Shown: positions 33,901 through 45,039, counted from the stretch's first letter. The stretch is 64,000 nt of DNA from Bettongia penicillata ogilbyi (GCA_023548195.1 JAJHZJ010000252.1:627501-691500); one strand, 5' to 3'. Notes: generated from the sequence alone by a model not told the origin. Program-made: numbers and translations.

Positions 33901-34355
33901 CTTCAGAGAGGCCTGGAAGGACTTACATGAACTGATGCTGAGTGAAAGGAGTAGAACGAATTTTGTACACAGCAACAATCACAGTATGCGAGGAATTTTT
34001 TTGGTAGATTTATCCGTTCACAGCAATGCAAGGACCTAAAACATACCCAGAGGACTCTTGGGGGAAAATACCATCTGCAACTAGAGAAAGAACTTTGGAA
34101 TTGGATCACAGAATGAATGAGAATATTTTTTCTTGTGTTATGTTTTGTTTGGGTTTTTCTCATGATTTCTCCCATTCATTTTAATTCATATATGCAACAT
34201 GAGTAATGTGAAAATGTGATTTTAAAAGATGTATGTGTAGAACCCATATAAGACTACATGCCATCTTGGGGAGGGAGGAAGGGGAGGGGAGGGAAAAAAA
34301 TCTAAGCCTTATGGAAGTGACTGTAGAAAACTGAAAACAAATTAATAAAAAAAAA
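30995..34355 (+). mobile_element. 5'-truncated L1 LINE with TSD (left arm of inverted pair)
   Basis: A 3.36-kb L1 starting in the middle of ORF2 (after the endonuclease) and ending in a short poly-A at 34,347-34,358. Flanks 30,982-30,994 (aaagtggaagctc) and 34,356-34,368 (aaagtggaagttc) form a 13-bp target-site duplication with one mismatch. ORF2 pieces: pre-RT 31,117-31,356, RT 31,813-32,223 ('[14 protein letters not shown]'), catalytic 'FADDM' at 32,282-32,554, and the C-terminal part at 33,020-33,223. In-frame stops (for example at 32,221) and frameshifts make it inactive. Positions 31,778-33,239 are identical to the reverse complement of 39,670-41,131. Confidence 0.93.
31778..33239 (+). 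repeat. 1,462-bp perfect inverted repeat, left arm
   Basis: Pairs base for base with 39,670-41,131 (coordinate sum 72,909 throughout). I compared nearly all of it line by line and found no mismatch or indel. First mismatches are at 31,777 (A against G) and 33,240 (T against C); beyond them the L1 sequences are still homologous but clearly diverged. Confidence 0.93.
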
Positions 34356-34589
34356 AAAGTGGAAGTTCATGAAGGCTCAGACCAGCCCTCCTATGGCCAC
34401 AGCTCCTATTATACCGGAAGATATACTGAAATATGGTACTTTCCTTTGAAAAAAAATTACAAAGTTTTCTTGTATAAGTATATCTCAGAAAGGTTGCAGC
34501 TTGTGAGATTATGAAGTGCTGAAATTTCTGCGTTCTTCCCATTCCTTCATGAAAGAAATCATGTATAAACAAATACAGGCTTTCCCTAG

Positions 34590-34675
34590 GATTTATAGCT
34601 GAAAAGGAATTTTATGATCATCTTCTCCAACCTACTTATTTTACAGTTGACGAAATGGAGGCCATTATACAGTGT
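34590..34675 (+). mobile_element. MIR-type SINE fragment
   Basis: Pattern 'ggatttatagctgaaaagga...atcttctccaacc' then 'ttattttacagttgacgaaatggaggcc'. Confidence 0.6.
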
Positions 34676-34677
34676 TT

Positions 34678-34679
<2 letters not shown>

Positions 34680-34717
<38 letters not shown>
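34680..34717. repeat. (CA)n microsatellite
   Basis: About 18 CA units without interruption. Confidence 0.95.
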
Positions 34718-34721
<4 letters not shown>

Positions 34722-36000
34722 CTTTAAAACCATAAGGCTTTCTAATGTTTGAGTGATGCTATAGTATGTAGCACTATTCTTGTCCAAAGCATACTGATAA
34801 AATTCCAACACACTGCCAGCTATCCTCATTAAACACTAGTTCAGGGGATATATGACAGGATTATGAAATAAATTGTTACTCTTAACAGAGGTATGCATGA
34901 AGAATACACACGCTTTAGTATGCATAAGGATATTATGCTCTGTAACTAGAGACCACTTAAAGTCCAATCTGATAGTGCTTGTTAAAACAATTTAAATCAT
35001 TTTTGTTGTTAAAAGATTTAGAATCTATTTTGAGATAGCGTCTGCTTAATGTCATTAGATATTTGAAAAATTCTCTCCAAACACAGTACTTAGAGGAAAC
35101 AGGTAGCAATTGTCTGTTGGATTGTAAAATATTTACCTCTCATTACCTTCTGAAATGAAATAGAAAGTAAGAGGTTTATGATTAGAAAACAGTTTGGAAG
35201 GACATTTGTCAACTTACAGTGGTACAATCTTTTAAAAGTATCCTCCTATTAAAATGCTTAAAAATAATCTCATACATGAGTAGAGAGATTTTTTGACTTT
35301 TTTTTGACTCTTCAAGTGTAAGCAGAATAAAATACATTGTGTAGTTTTCATTGTTGATTTCACAAAGTGTTAAAAATAGTTGGTTCTGAAATTGATAAAG
35401 AAAATATTTTTACCAAAGATATTGGCTCTTTTCCATGTTGACCAGTTATTTGTTTTAATAGAGAACATTCAAAGAATTCACAGGTTTCTAGAGTAATCTT
35501 TTAAATGGCATAGTTGTCATGATTGCATCATCTCTCAGTGCTCAATAAAAACAGCGCTTTGGAGGCTATTCAGACAGCATAGTTTGGGTCATTCTGGCAA
35601 CTTCGCAAAGTAACATTCCCAATAAGATGCCAGTGAGAAAGGAGTACTAATGAAAAAGAAATGAAAATGCTGCGGAGAAAATGAAATGCTGTAAATCTTT
35701 ATCTGATGACCCTAAATCTGACACTCATCAGTTTTCTTCTTTCTTTCATCCTCTCTGCTACTTCTCCTGCTGTTATTCTACTTATGCATCAATTTATACC
35801 TATACATATTTGTTTTGTTCTCAGTAGAATTTACTTTAAATTTTCATTACTTTGGCAAGATTAATTTTTATCAAGTTCCATTTAAAGTGTCATAATTACA
35901 ATCATGGTCTTCCTCAGAATTTTGGATTTATTCATGTACCATAATTTTTATGCTAATGATATTCACAAATGTTGCTTAAATTGATTTTCCTTAGGTAAAT
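34718..36000. other. Low-repeat AT-rich sequence
   Basis: No repeat family or coding motif recognised over about 1.3 kb, one of the longer repeat-free stretches in the window. Confidence 0.45.
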
Positions 36001-36029
36001 TGAGTGAATGGGCTTTGGTTTCATACTGC

Positions 36030-36360
36030 TAATGGGATATAGACAGTGAGAGACAGGAATTGAGGATGATACCTTGGTTGTAAAACTGAGGGACTGAAGC
36101 AGTGGTAGTACCCTCAAAAGTTATAGGCAGGTTAGAAAGTGGGGAGGGTTTGGAGGGAAGGATAATGAGTTGAATTTAAAATGCTTAGAGGGTATCCAGT
36201 TTGAGATTTTTAAAAGATAGTTGGATAAGTAGATTTGAGAGTTGTCTGCATAGAGATGATGATTCAAATCATGGTCTTTGATGAGATCATCAAATGAAAA
36301 AATGGTACAACAGGAGAAGAGGACCTCAGGGGATGTGGGGCTCTCCATTGTTAGCATATG
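36030..36360 (-). mobile_element. L2 LINE remnant with YAD(D) box
   Basis: The minus-strand open frame 36,357-36,121 reads 'SPEVLFSCCTIFSFDDLIKD' and then 'HDLNHHLYADNSQIYLSN', matching L2 reverse transcriptase around the catalytic YADD box. The second Asp is Asn here, so the active site is lost. No start or partner ORF; a fossil. Confidence 0.85.
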
Positions 36361-36539
36361 TGAAGTGAATGATCTGGCAAAACAAATTCCCTTAGTTGTC
36401 CCTGACTAAAAATGTATGTCTCATTCTGCATCTTGAATCTTTTACAACTCTATCAGGGCTAAGTCAGGCTGATTCGTCTTTAGACTTGTGGAATAGTGGA
36501 TGGACATTGTGTTGAACAGAGTTCCTAAATCTTTTATAG

Positions 36540-37450
36540 TTTTTCATCTTACTATCTAAATTGTCCTGCCAGTTCTGCTCAATTTACCCTTCATAAGTAT
36601 ATACAAGTCTTTGCATTTCTATTTATACAATTCTCTTTCATCATTTCTATTACATTCACATACCATAATTTGTTTAGCCATCCCCCCAATTGCTAGGCAT
36701 CTCTTTAGTTTTCTTTTCTTTGTACCTACAAAAAGAGCCGCCATCAATGTTTTTTTCACTTTATTCAGTCTCTTTATAACATAAGCCTAGTTTTGGTATT
36801 GTTGGATCAAAGTCAGCACAGTTAAGCAACCTTTTGAGCATAGTTCCAAACTGTTAATTCTGTATTTTCTTAAACCATATCATCTCCTGTAGTTTCCTTT
36901 TTTTAATCCTCATCTCACCCCTTCCTGTTTTCAATAAAGAAGAAAAGTAATGAGAGAATAGTGCATACAGTACTAGGGCTTTTATTCCCTTCCTGTCTCC
37001 TCTTCTCCTTGTCTGTACCTCAGTCAGTTTCTTTTTTTTTTCCATTTTAATCCCCTTCACCTCACTTTAGTTTCCGTCCTTAGAGGATGGAGTTAATTTC
37101 ACTTATGACTGGTGTGTCCCTGTGTTTACTGTCCCTTTTATTTACCTCTTTTGCTGATTCCTTCTTTTTTTCTGCTGGTTTGAATATATTTATATACCAA
37201 ACTCTGTGTTTGTTGGGTGTGGATGTGTTTTCTATTATCCTTTGACTAGTTCAGGTACAAGTAAGGTTCAAGTGATCTCACTTGCCCCACCATTTATCTC
37301 TGTGAACCGATATTATTTAAGATTATAAACTCTGGTGCTCTTTCCTCATCTTCTTTGTTTATTCTTTTTCTCTTCTCTTTTCTTTCTTCTTTTAACAAAC
37401 AAAACATAACTCCTATGATGAATGTAACATCTTTTCTTGGTGTTATTTCT
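36540..37450 (-). mobile_element. Old L1/half-L1 remnant: ORF2 3' end joined to pyrimidine-rich spacer
   Basis: 36,540-36,850 follows the minus-strand L1 C-terminal region ('ttgtttagccatccccccaattgctaggcatctc', 'ggatcaaagtcag', 'catagttccaaactg'). From about 36,860 it passes into pyrimidine-rich text resembling the L1 inter-ORF spacer rather than into upstream ORF2. Heavily diverged. Confidence 0.55.
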
Positions 37451-37479
37451 AGAAGCTACAGTTGTTCATAGAACTGATT

Positions 37480-38170
37480 AACTCTGGCCACTTTGGCAAA
37501 GTTGAAGCATAGACTTATATTACTATAATGTAGAAAGGTTTAACTTGTTTTTGGACAAATGTCATTCTGTCATTTTTTCAGATTATACCACATTACTACT
37601 TTTCTTACCCTTTTTTTGTTTATGAAGGCTATTCCATTTTTTCTAAGGGATTCTTGCCCACAGTAGTATACATACTGATCAGCTGAATTAAATTCACCCA
37701 TTCCTGTCCATTAAGTTCACTGACAAGCAAGATATTGATGTTTAATCATTCCATTTCCTGATTCACAGCGGCCAGCTTACCTTGGTTCATAGTTCTTATA
37801 TTCCAGGTTCCTATGCAATATTGATCTTTACAGCATTGAACTTTCTATCACTGGACACATCTTAGGCCCAGCTGCTTCATTAGTACTGGAGCTACTTCTA
37901 ATTGTCTTCCACTAGTATGTCCCAGCAGCATACTGGATACCTTCTGACTGAGAAGTTCATCTTGCACTGTCATCTCTTTTATCATTTTAGTCCATGGGTG
38001 TTTCTTGGCAGAGATATGGAGTGATTTGCTGTTTCCTTCTCCAGTGGATCACCTTTTGTCAGAGGTCCCCAGTATGACCCATCTGTCTTGAGTAACCCTG
38101 CACAACATAGCTCGTAGTTTCATTGACATAAATCCCTTCCCCCACGACAAGACAGTGATCCATTATAAGG
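37480..38170 (-). mobile_element. BovB-like RTE LINE, 5' end and endonuclease N terminus
   Basis: On the minus strand about 37,830-37,640 reads 'IGTWNIRTMNQGKLAAVNQEM' in pieces, then 'LNINILLVSELN' and 'GKNPLEKM'. This is the beginning of the apurinic-like endonuclease domain of RTE proteins (GTWNVRT...). Upstream lies the RTE 5' leader (about 37,860-38,165, 'ccaagaaacacccatgg', 'aagatgaacttctcagtcag'). Frames are broken. A different portion of the family from the C-terminal pieces elsewhere in the window. Confidence 0.8.
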
Positions 38171-38179
38171 GATTGGACT

Positions 38180-38500
38180 TCTAAAGTAGAAAATCAAAAG
38201 ATAATTGAAATAGCAGGCATTTGGACTCTCTAGTTCTTTCTCTGGAGGTTCCTTCATGATTCCTTTGGAATTAATTCACAATCTCTTCTTGTCCTTTCCT
38301 TTTGTCTACAACACCCACCTCACCTCATTTGTCTTGCAGCCTCCTAGCAAATGCTACCTGAACTTCTTTAATTTTCATTCTTGCTTCTCAGTCACTAGAT
38401 AACTTTTTCCATTCTGGTCTTCCACCTTGCACTACTCTCTCCAAGTACCTTAGTCATTACTTTATTTCTAAATCCAGTGACCTTTACAATTTTCTTTTAT
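38180..38500 (+). mobile_element. Possible L2 remnant
   Basis: Weak L2-like pyrimidine-rich pattern ('ccaccttgcactactctctcc', 'aaatccagtgacctt'). Low support. Confidence 0.35.
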
Positions 38501-38536
38501 CTATCTATCTGTTTCTCTGTTGGTTGGTCGGTTGGT

Positions 38537-38580
38537 CCATCCATCCATCCATCCATCCATCCATCCATCCATCCATTCAT
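38537..38580. repeat. (CCAT)10 microsatellite at the L1 3' end
   Basis: Ten perfect CCAT units (38,537-38,576), then TCAT. It occupies the place of the poly-A tail of the minus-strand L1, i.e. (ATGG)n in element orientation. Confidence 0.95.
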
Positions 38581-39099
38581 CTACTTTCAGTGTTCCACAA
38601 TCACTACCATATAACCAAGATTTTTTCTTTCCTTCCCTCCTCCTCCCTCCATCTACCTTCCCCCTCCTTTCCTGAGAAGGCATACAATTTTATATACTTT
38701 CTACACATACATTCCTATTAAATACATTTTCACCATAATCATATTGTATACAAGAATTAAAATGAATGGAAGAAGTCATCTAACAAACCAAAATGAAATG
38801 CAAAAAAAATGATCCACAATTGGTGAATGAATTCCATTGTTCTTTCTCTGGATGTGGAAGGCATTTTGCTTTAAAAGACCATTGGGAATTTTTTAAGTCC
38901 TTGCATTGCACTGAAGAAAATATCCTCCCACACTGTGGCTATTGCTGTGTACAAAGTTCTCTTGGTTCTGCTCTTTTTGCTCAGCATCAGTTCATATAAG
39001 TCTTTCCAGGCCTTTCTGAAGTCTTCCTGTTCATCATTTCTTATAGTCTAATAGTATTCCATTATATTCGTATACTATAATTTATTCAAACATTCTCCA

Positions 39100-42000
39100 G
39101 TTGATGGACATCCCCTTGATTTCCAGTTTTTGGCCACCACAAAGAATGCTGCTATAAATATTTTTGTACATGTGGGACCCTTTCACATTTTTATAGTCTC
39201 TTGGGAATACAGTCCTAGAAGAGATATTGCTGAGTCAAAGGGTATGCACATTTTTGTAGCCCTTTGGGCATAGTTCCAAATTGCTCTCCAGAATGGTTGG
39301 ATCAGCTCACAGCTTCACCAACAATGAATTAGTGTTCCAACTCTTCCACATCTTCTCTAACATTTATCATCTTCTGTTCTGTCATGTTAGCCAATCTGAT
39401 TGATAGGTGTGATGTGGCATCTCAGAGTTGTTTTGATTTGCATCTCTCTTTCATATGACTATAGATATCTTTAATTTCTTCTTCTGAAAACTGCCTGTTC
39501 ATATCCTTTGACCATTGAGGAATGACTTATATTCTTGTACATGTGATTCAGTTCTCTGTATTTTAGAAATGAGGCCTTTGTCACAGACACATTACAAATA
39601 TTCTTTCCCAGTTTTCTGCTTCCCTCCTAATCTTGGTTGCATTGGATTTGGTTATGCAAAACTTTTCAGTTTAATGTAATCAAAATTATCCATTTTGCAC
39701 TTCATAATGTTTTCTATCTCTTCTTAAAAATTCTTCCCTTCTCCATAAATCTGGTAAATGCAGTATTCCTGGCTCCTCTAATTTGTTTATAGTATCACTT
39801 TTTATACCTTGATCATGTACCCATTTAGACTTTATGTTTATGTACAGTGTCAGGCATTGGTCCATGCTTAGTTTCTGCCACACTTTCATCCTGTTTTCCC
39901 AGCAGTTTTTCTCGAAAAGTGAGTTCTTATCCCAGAAGCTGGGGTCCTTGGGTTTATCAAACAGTAGATTGCTATATTCATTGCCTACTGTGTCTTGAGT
40001 ACCTACCCTATTCCACTTGTCTCCCCTTCTGTTTCTTAGCCAGTACTAAGTGGTTTTGATAATTGCTGCTTTATAATACAATTTGAGATCTGGTAGTGCT
40101 AGGCCACCTTCTCTAGCATTTCTTTTCATTAGTTCCCTTGCTATTCTGGCCCTTTTGTTCTTCCACATGAATTCTGATATTATTTTTTCCAGCTCTAGAA
40201 AATATCTTTTGGTAGTTTGATTGCTATGCCACTGAATAAGTAAATTAATTTAGGTAGAATTGTCATTTTTATTATATTGGCTCAGCCTACCCACGAGCAA
40301 CTGATGTTTTTCCACTTACTTAGATATGACTTCATTTGTGCAAAAAGCGTTTTGTTAATTGTGTTCATATAGTTCCTGCGTTTGTTCTGGCAGGTAGACT
40401 CCCAGGTGTTTTATAGTGTCTACCACAGCTTTAAATGAGATTTCTCTTTCTATCTCTTGCTGTTGGGCTTTATTAGTAATATAAAGAAATGCAGAAGATT
40501 TGTGTGGGTTTATTTTGTAACCTGCAACTTTGCCAAAGTTGTTTATTATTTCAAGTGGTTTTTTACTTGTTTCTCTGGAATTCTCTAAGTATATCACCAT
40601 ATCATCTGCAAAAAGTGATAACTTCATTTCTTCTTTGCCTATTCTAATTCCTTCAATTGCTTTATCTTCTCTAATTGCTACAGCTCTACATTTCTAGTAC
40701 CATATTGAATAACAGTGATGGTAATGGACATCTTTGTTTCACCCATGATCTTATTGGAAATGCATCTAGCTTATCTCCATCGCATATAATGTTTGCTGAA
40801 GATTTTAGGTAGATACTGCTTATTATTTTATGGAAAGTTCCCTTTATTCCTATGCTCTCCAATGTTTTTAAAAGGAATGGGTGTTGTATTTTGTCAAAAG
40901 ATTTTGCTGCATCTATTGAGATAATCATGTGGTTTCTGTTAGTTTTGTTGTTGATGTGATCAATAATGCTAATTGTTTTCCTAATATTGAACCAGCCTGG
41001 TCTGAATCCTACCTCATCATATTGTATGACTGTCGTGATAAGTTTCTGTATTATCGTTGTTAATATCTTATTTAAAATTTTTGCATCTGTATTCATCAGA
41101 GAAATTGATGTATAATTTTCTTTCTCTGTTTCATCTCTTCCTTGCTTAGGTATCAAAACCATATTTATATCATAAAAAAGAATTTGGGAGGAATCCTTCA
41201 TCCCCCGTTTTCCCAAATAGTCTATGCAGTGTTGGAATTAACTGTTCTTCAAACGTTTGATAGAATTTACTTGTAAATCCATCTGTCCCTGGAAATTTTT
41301 TCCTAGGGAGCTCATTGATGGCCTTTTCAGTTTCTTTTTCTGAGATGAAGTTGTTTAAGTATTCAACTTCCTCTTCTGTCAATCTGGGCAATTTATATTT
41401 TTTAAAATATCTGTCCATCTCATCTAGATTGTTGAATTTATGGGCATAAAGTTGGGCATTATTATTATTGATTATTGTTTTAATTTCCTCCTCATTGGAG
41501 GTGAGTTCACCCCTTTCATTTTTGGTATTGGTAATTTGGTTTTCTTCTTTCTTTTTTTAATCAAATTGACCAAAACTTTATCAGTTTTTTTGTTTTTTTC
41601 ATAAAACCAACTCTTATTTTTATTTATTCAATATTTTTCTTAATTTCAATTTTATTAATCTCTCCTTTGGTTTTCAGTATTTCTAATTTGATATTTACTT
41701 GGGGATTTTCAGTTTGTCCTTTTTTCTTGTTTTTTTCAGTTGCATGTCCACTTTATTGATATCCTCTGTCTATTTCATTCATGTAGGCATTCAAAGATAT
41801 AAAGCTTCCCCTAACAACCACTTTTGCATTATCCCATAAGATTTGGTAGGTTGTCTTATTATTGTCTTTCTCTTGAATGAAGTTGTTGATTGCTTCTGTG
41901 ATTCTTGTTTAACCCACATCTTCTTTAGGATTAGATTATTTAGTTTCCAATTAATTTTTGATCTATCTTTCCATGGCATTTTATCACATAAAATTTTTAT

Positions 42001-42657
42001 TTTATTATGTTCTGAGAAGGATGCATTGACTATCTCTGCCCTTCTGCACTGGATTGTGAGGTTTTTATGCCTTAGTACATGGTCAGTTTCTGTATATGTG
42101 CCATGTACTGCCAAGAAAAAAGTATATTCCTTTCTATCCTCATTCAGTTTTCTCCAGAGATCTTTCATATCTACTTTATCCAGAGTTTTATTCACCTCCT
42201 TACCTTCTTCCTTGTTTATTTTAAGGTTAGATTTATCAAGTTTAGAAAGGGGGAGGTTGAGGTACCCCACTAGATTAGTTTCGCTGTCTATTTCTTCCTG
42301 TAACTCCCTTAACTTTCCCTCTAAGAATTTGGATGCTATAACACTTGGAACATATATGTTTGTTTAGTAATAATATTGCTTCATATTTTATGGTGCCTTT
42401 TAGCAGGATATAGTTTCTTTCCTTATCTCTTTTAATTAATCTATTTCTGCTTTTGTTTTGTCTGAGATTAGGATTGCTCTCTCTGCTTTTTTTACATCAG
42501 CTGAAGCATAATATATTCTGTTCCAGCCTTTTCCCTTTACCCTGTGTGTATCCCCCCACTTCAGATATGTTTCTTTTAAAAAACATATTTTTGGATTATG
42601 GCTTTTAATCCATTCTGCTATCCATCTCTGTTTTGTGGGAGAATTCATCCCATTCAT
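39100..42657 (-). pseudogene. L1 ORF2 (endonuclease-reverse transcriptase), broken
   Basis: Endonuclease start at 42,657 ('MNSPTKQRWIAEWIKSHNP', 'CFLKETYLK'), with the later endonuclease motif 'TYTETDHVL' in 42,270-41,791. The RT region is in 41,418-41,170 ('[18 protein letters not shown]'), 41,216-40,686 ('[11 protein letters not shown]', '[14 protein letters not shown]', 'LPSLLFNMV') and 40,627-40,355 ('LFADDMVIYLENS', catalytic FADD retained). The C-terminal part is at 39,889-39,686. In intact L1 this protein nicks DNA at TT|AAAA and reverse transcribes in place. At least five frame breaks or stops abolish it. Confidence 0.9.
39670..41131 (-). repeat. 1,462-bp perfect inverted repeat, right arm
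   Basis: Reverse-complement partner of 31,778-33,239; the arms are separated by 6,430 bp. It shares the same disabling stop just after 'LLFNMVLEM' and the same later frameshifts. Confidence 0.93.
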
Positions 42658-43241
42658 TTATGATTACTATCTGTGTCTTTCCCTCCATCCTCTTTCCCAC
42701 CACTTGTGCTTTTAGTTCTTCTTCTCTCCCTTCCCCTCCACAATAGTTTTAATTTTTAACCACCACCTCCCACAGTCTTCCCTTCCTTCTTTCAGCCTCC
42801 CTCCCTTTTACTACCTTTACCCTTACTACTTCTTCCCTCCCTTTTAACCTCTCCTCCTGTTTCTTTCTCCCTTCATCTCCTACTGCCTATACAGCTAGTT
42901 AGATTTATATATTTAATTAAATTTGTTATTCCTTCCTTTAACCAGATTAGATGAGAGTACTTCTCAAACAATGCTCATCTCCCTCCCCTCTTTCCCTCCA
43001 CTGTAATATAATTTTGTATTTTTTCCTGTGATATAATTTATCATTTTCTGCTTCCTCCTTTTCACATTTCCTGTTACAGTCTCTTCGCATGCTTAAATCA
43101 CATTTTTATCATCACATCATTTACTTTATACCCATTCCCTCTATCTATATATATCCCTTTTATATTTCATAATAGATGCACAATTCTCAAGATTATCAAG
43201 TATCATCTTCCCTTATAAGGAGGTAAACAGTTAGCCCAAAG
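42658..43241 (-). other. L1 inter-ORF spacer, pyrimidine-rich on plus
   Basis: 584 bp separate ORF1 from ORF2, far longer than the short spacer of human L1. The part at 42,940-43,060 ('agatgagagtact', 'ccctcccctctttccctccactg', 'tgatataatttatc') parallels the half-L1 3' UTR at 16,095-16,200 ('tgatgagagtaaa', 'ctcccctctttttccctctac', 'gagataatttgcc'). Confidence 0.75.
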
Positions 43242-44377
43242 TCAGGTATAAGTGTTTCTTTTCCCCTGTTTACCTTTCTGTGCCTCTCTTGAGACCTGCA
43301 TTTGAAGATCGAATTTTCTGTTGAGTTCTGGCCTTTTTGTCAGGAAGGTCTGGAAATCCCTTATTTCTTTGAATGTCCGTCTTCTTGCTTGAAATGGTAT
43401 GCTGAATTTTGCTGTGTAATTAATCCTTGGTTGTAGTCCCAGGTCTTTTGCCTTATGTAATATCATATTCCAGTCCCTTCGATCTTTTAATGTAGAAGCT
43501 GCAAGGTCCTGTGATCCTGACTGTAGCTCCTCGATACTTGAATGGTTTCCTTCTGACTGCCTGTAGTATTTTCTATTTCACTTGATAGTTCTGGAATTCG
43601 GCAAGAGTATTTCTTGGTGTTTTTAGTTTGGAATCCCTTTTGGAAGGTGGATTCTTTCGATGACTATTTTGCCCTCTGGATCTATCACTTCTGAGCAGTT
43701 TTCCTTGATGATTTCTTGGAAGATATTGTCTAGACTCCTTTTTTCATCGTGGCTTTCTGGTAGGTCAATAATTCTTAAATTTTCTCTCCCGGATCTATTT
43801 TCCAGGTCAGTTGTTTTTCAAATGAGATACTTTACATTTTCTTCTATCTTTTCATTCTTTAGATTTTGTTCGACTGATTCTTGATGTCTTATAGAGCTTC
43901 TACTTGTCCAATTCTAATTTTTATGAAATTGTTTTCTTCAGTTAACTTTTGCATCTCCTTTTCCATCTATCCAATTATTTCTTTTAAAGAATTATTTTCT
44001 CCAGTTAGTTTTTGTACTTCCTTTTCCATTTGTCCAGTTTTCCTAGTTAGGTGTTATGCTTCCTTTTCCATTTGTCCACTTTTGCCAGTTATGTTTTGTG
44101 CTTCCTTTTCCATTTGTTCAATTTTCCTTTTTAAAGAGCTATTCTCTTTGGTGAATTCTTTTTTCATACTTTTAAAGTCATTGGCCATTTTTTCTTCTAT
44201 TTCCTTCTTCAGCTGTTCCAGGAGTGCTCTTTGTGCATGCGAGCAGTTCATAGTCCCTTCTGAAGTTTCAGGTGGGAGTACAGTCTCAATATTGACCTCT
44301 TTGGTATTCTTGTTTTGCTGCTTGTCCCCATAGAAAGATTCTATGGTCTTTTCCTTCCTCCTTTGCTTTTTGCTCAT
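43242..44377 (-). pseudogene. L1 ORF1 protein with tandem coiled-coil units, broken
   Basis: The N terminus at 44,377 ('MSKKQRRKEKTIESFYGDK') is followed by a coiled coil, then an RRM-like region (43,880-43,500; broken) and the C-terminal domain in 43,466-43,242 ('LGLQPRINYTAKFSI'). A frame break near 44,053 splits it. The coiled-coil part contains 42-bp tandem units (see repeat entry). It belongs to a different, more diverged ORF1 lineage than the half-L1 copies. Confidence 0.85.
43953..44142. repeat. Tandem heptad units in L1 ORF1 coiled coil
   Basis: The motif 'cttccttttccatttg' recurs at 44,017, 44,059 and 44,101, exactly 42 bp (two heptads, 14 codons) apart. A related unit lies about 63 bp (three heptads) to the left. 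In protein the unit is 'QMEKEAQNITGKSG'-like. Confidence 0.85.
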
Positions 44378-44889
44378 GATGGTGAGGCTTTGTCTTTTGT
44401 GGCCTCTGGTTCTTTAAGCTAGAAGCTAAAGAACCTGGTGCTGAGCTAGCTGGTGTGAGAAAGCATAGGCAGGTTAGATTCTTTTTTTTGTTTATTTGTT
44501 TTTCCCCTGGATTAGCCCTGGAGCTAGCTTGTTAAGGGTGGGAGAGAGTGGTCTTGTCATGGAAGATCTCTCCTTAGCTGAGCTAAAGCAAAGGTAAGCT
44601 CAGGGCTTGGTGATCCAGGCTGCTGTATTGTCTTCCTGTTTCCCCTGAGGCAAGTCTGAGGTTCCAGTGTGAGGCTTCACCCCACTGGGACTCTGGTCCT
44701 CCGCCACAGTAAGAGGAATACTCTGTAGCCATTCTTCCTAGACTCAGGTGCTACAAGACCATCTGACCCTTCTGCTGATAGCAGCGATCCAAGATTTTTC
44801 TGAGGAAGTAGTTTGTGGTTCTTTCAGGGTCAACAAGGGGAGGGAGAGAGAGCATTTGCCAATCACTCCACCATTTTGGCTCCTGGAAT

Positions 44890-45035
44890 TTCATGTACGT
44901 GACTTACAGACATTTAATCTGCAGACTGGAAGTCTCAGGCGCAGCTGCTGCAAAGATTCCTGGGGCTCTGTCCATGGTTTTCACTCACTCGGCTCTGCTT
45001 GGCTCTCACCCTGAGCTGCCATCCTACAGTGCTAT
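44890..45035. other. Unassigned flank of the L1 5' end
   Basis: Moderately GC-rich. It could be extra L1 5' UTR sequence or flank; no target-site duplication helps decide. Confidence 0.35.
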
Positions 45036-45039
45036 GGGT

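Larger units (their letters stand above)
38581..44886 (-). mobile_element. Nearly full-length L1 LINE (right arm of inverted pair)
   Basis: A 6.3-kb L1 with, in element order: 5' start 'ggagccaaaatggtgg' near 44,886; 5' UTR to 44,378; ORF1 44,377-43,242 (broken); a 584-bp spacer 43,241-42,658; ORF2 from 42,657 to about 39,100 (broken); a 3' UTR with a G-rich strand; and an (ATGG)n tail. No clear target-site duplication. Positions 39,670-41,131 are identical to the reverse complement of 31,778-33,239 in the opposed L1. Confidence 0.92.

Noticed and set aside
38537..38576. Possible CRISPR-like or functional tandem repeat
   Set aside because: Simple (CCAT)10 without spacers; an ordinary microsatellite at an L1 tail.
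31778..41131. Reading the inverted repeat as a DNA transposon with long terminal inverted repeats
   Set aside because: The arms lie inside L1 ORF2, continue on both sides as diverged L1, and the loop has no transposase.
41843..42367. 174-codon plus-strand open frame
   Set aside because: It is the antisense shadow of the L1 ORF2 endonuclease region and codes only Ser/Phe/Leu-rich text.
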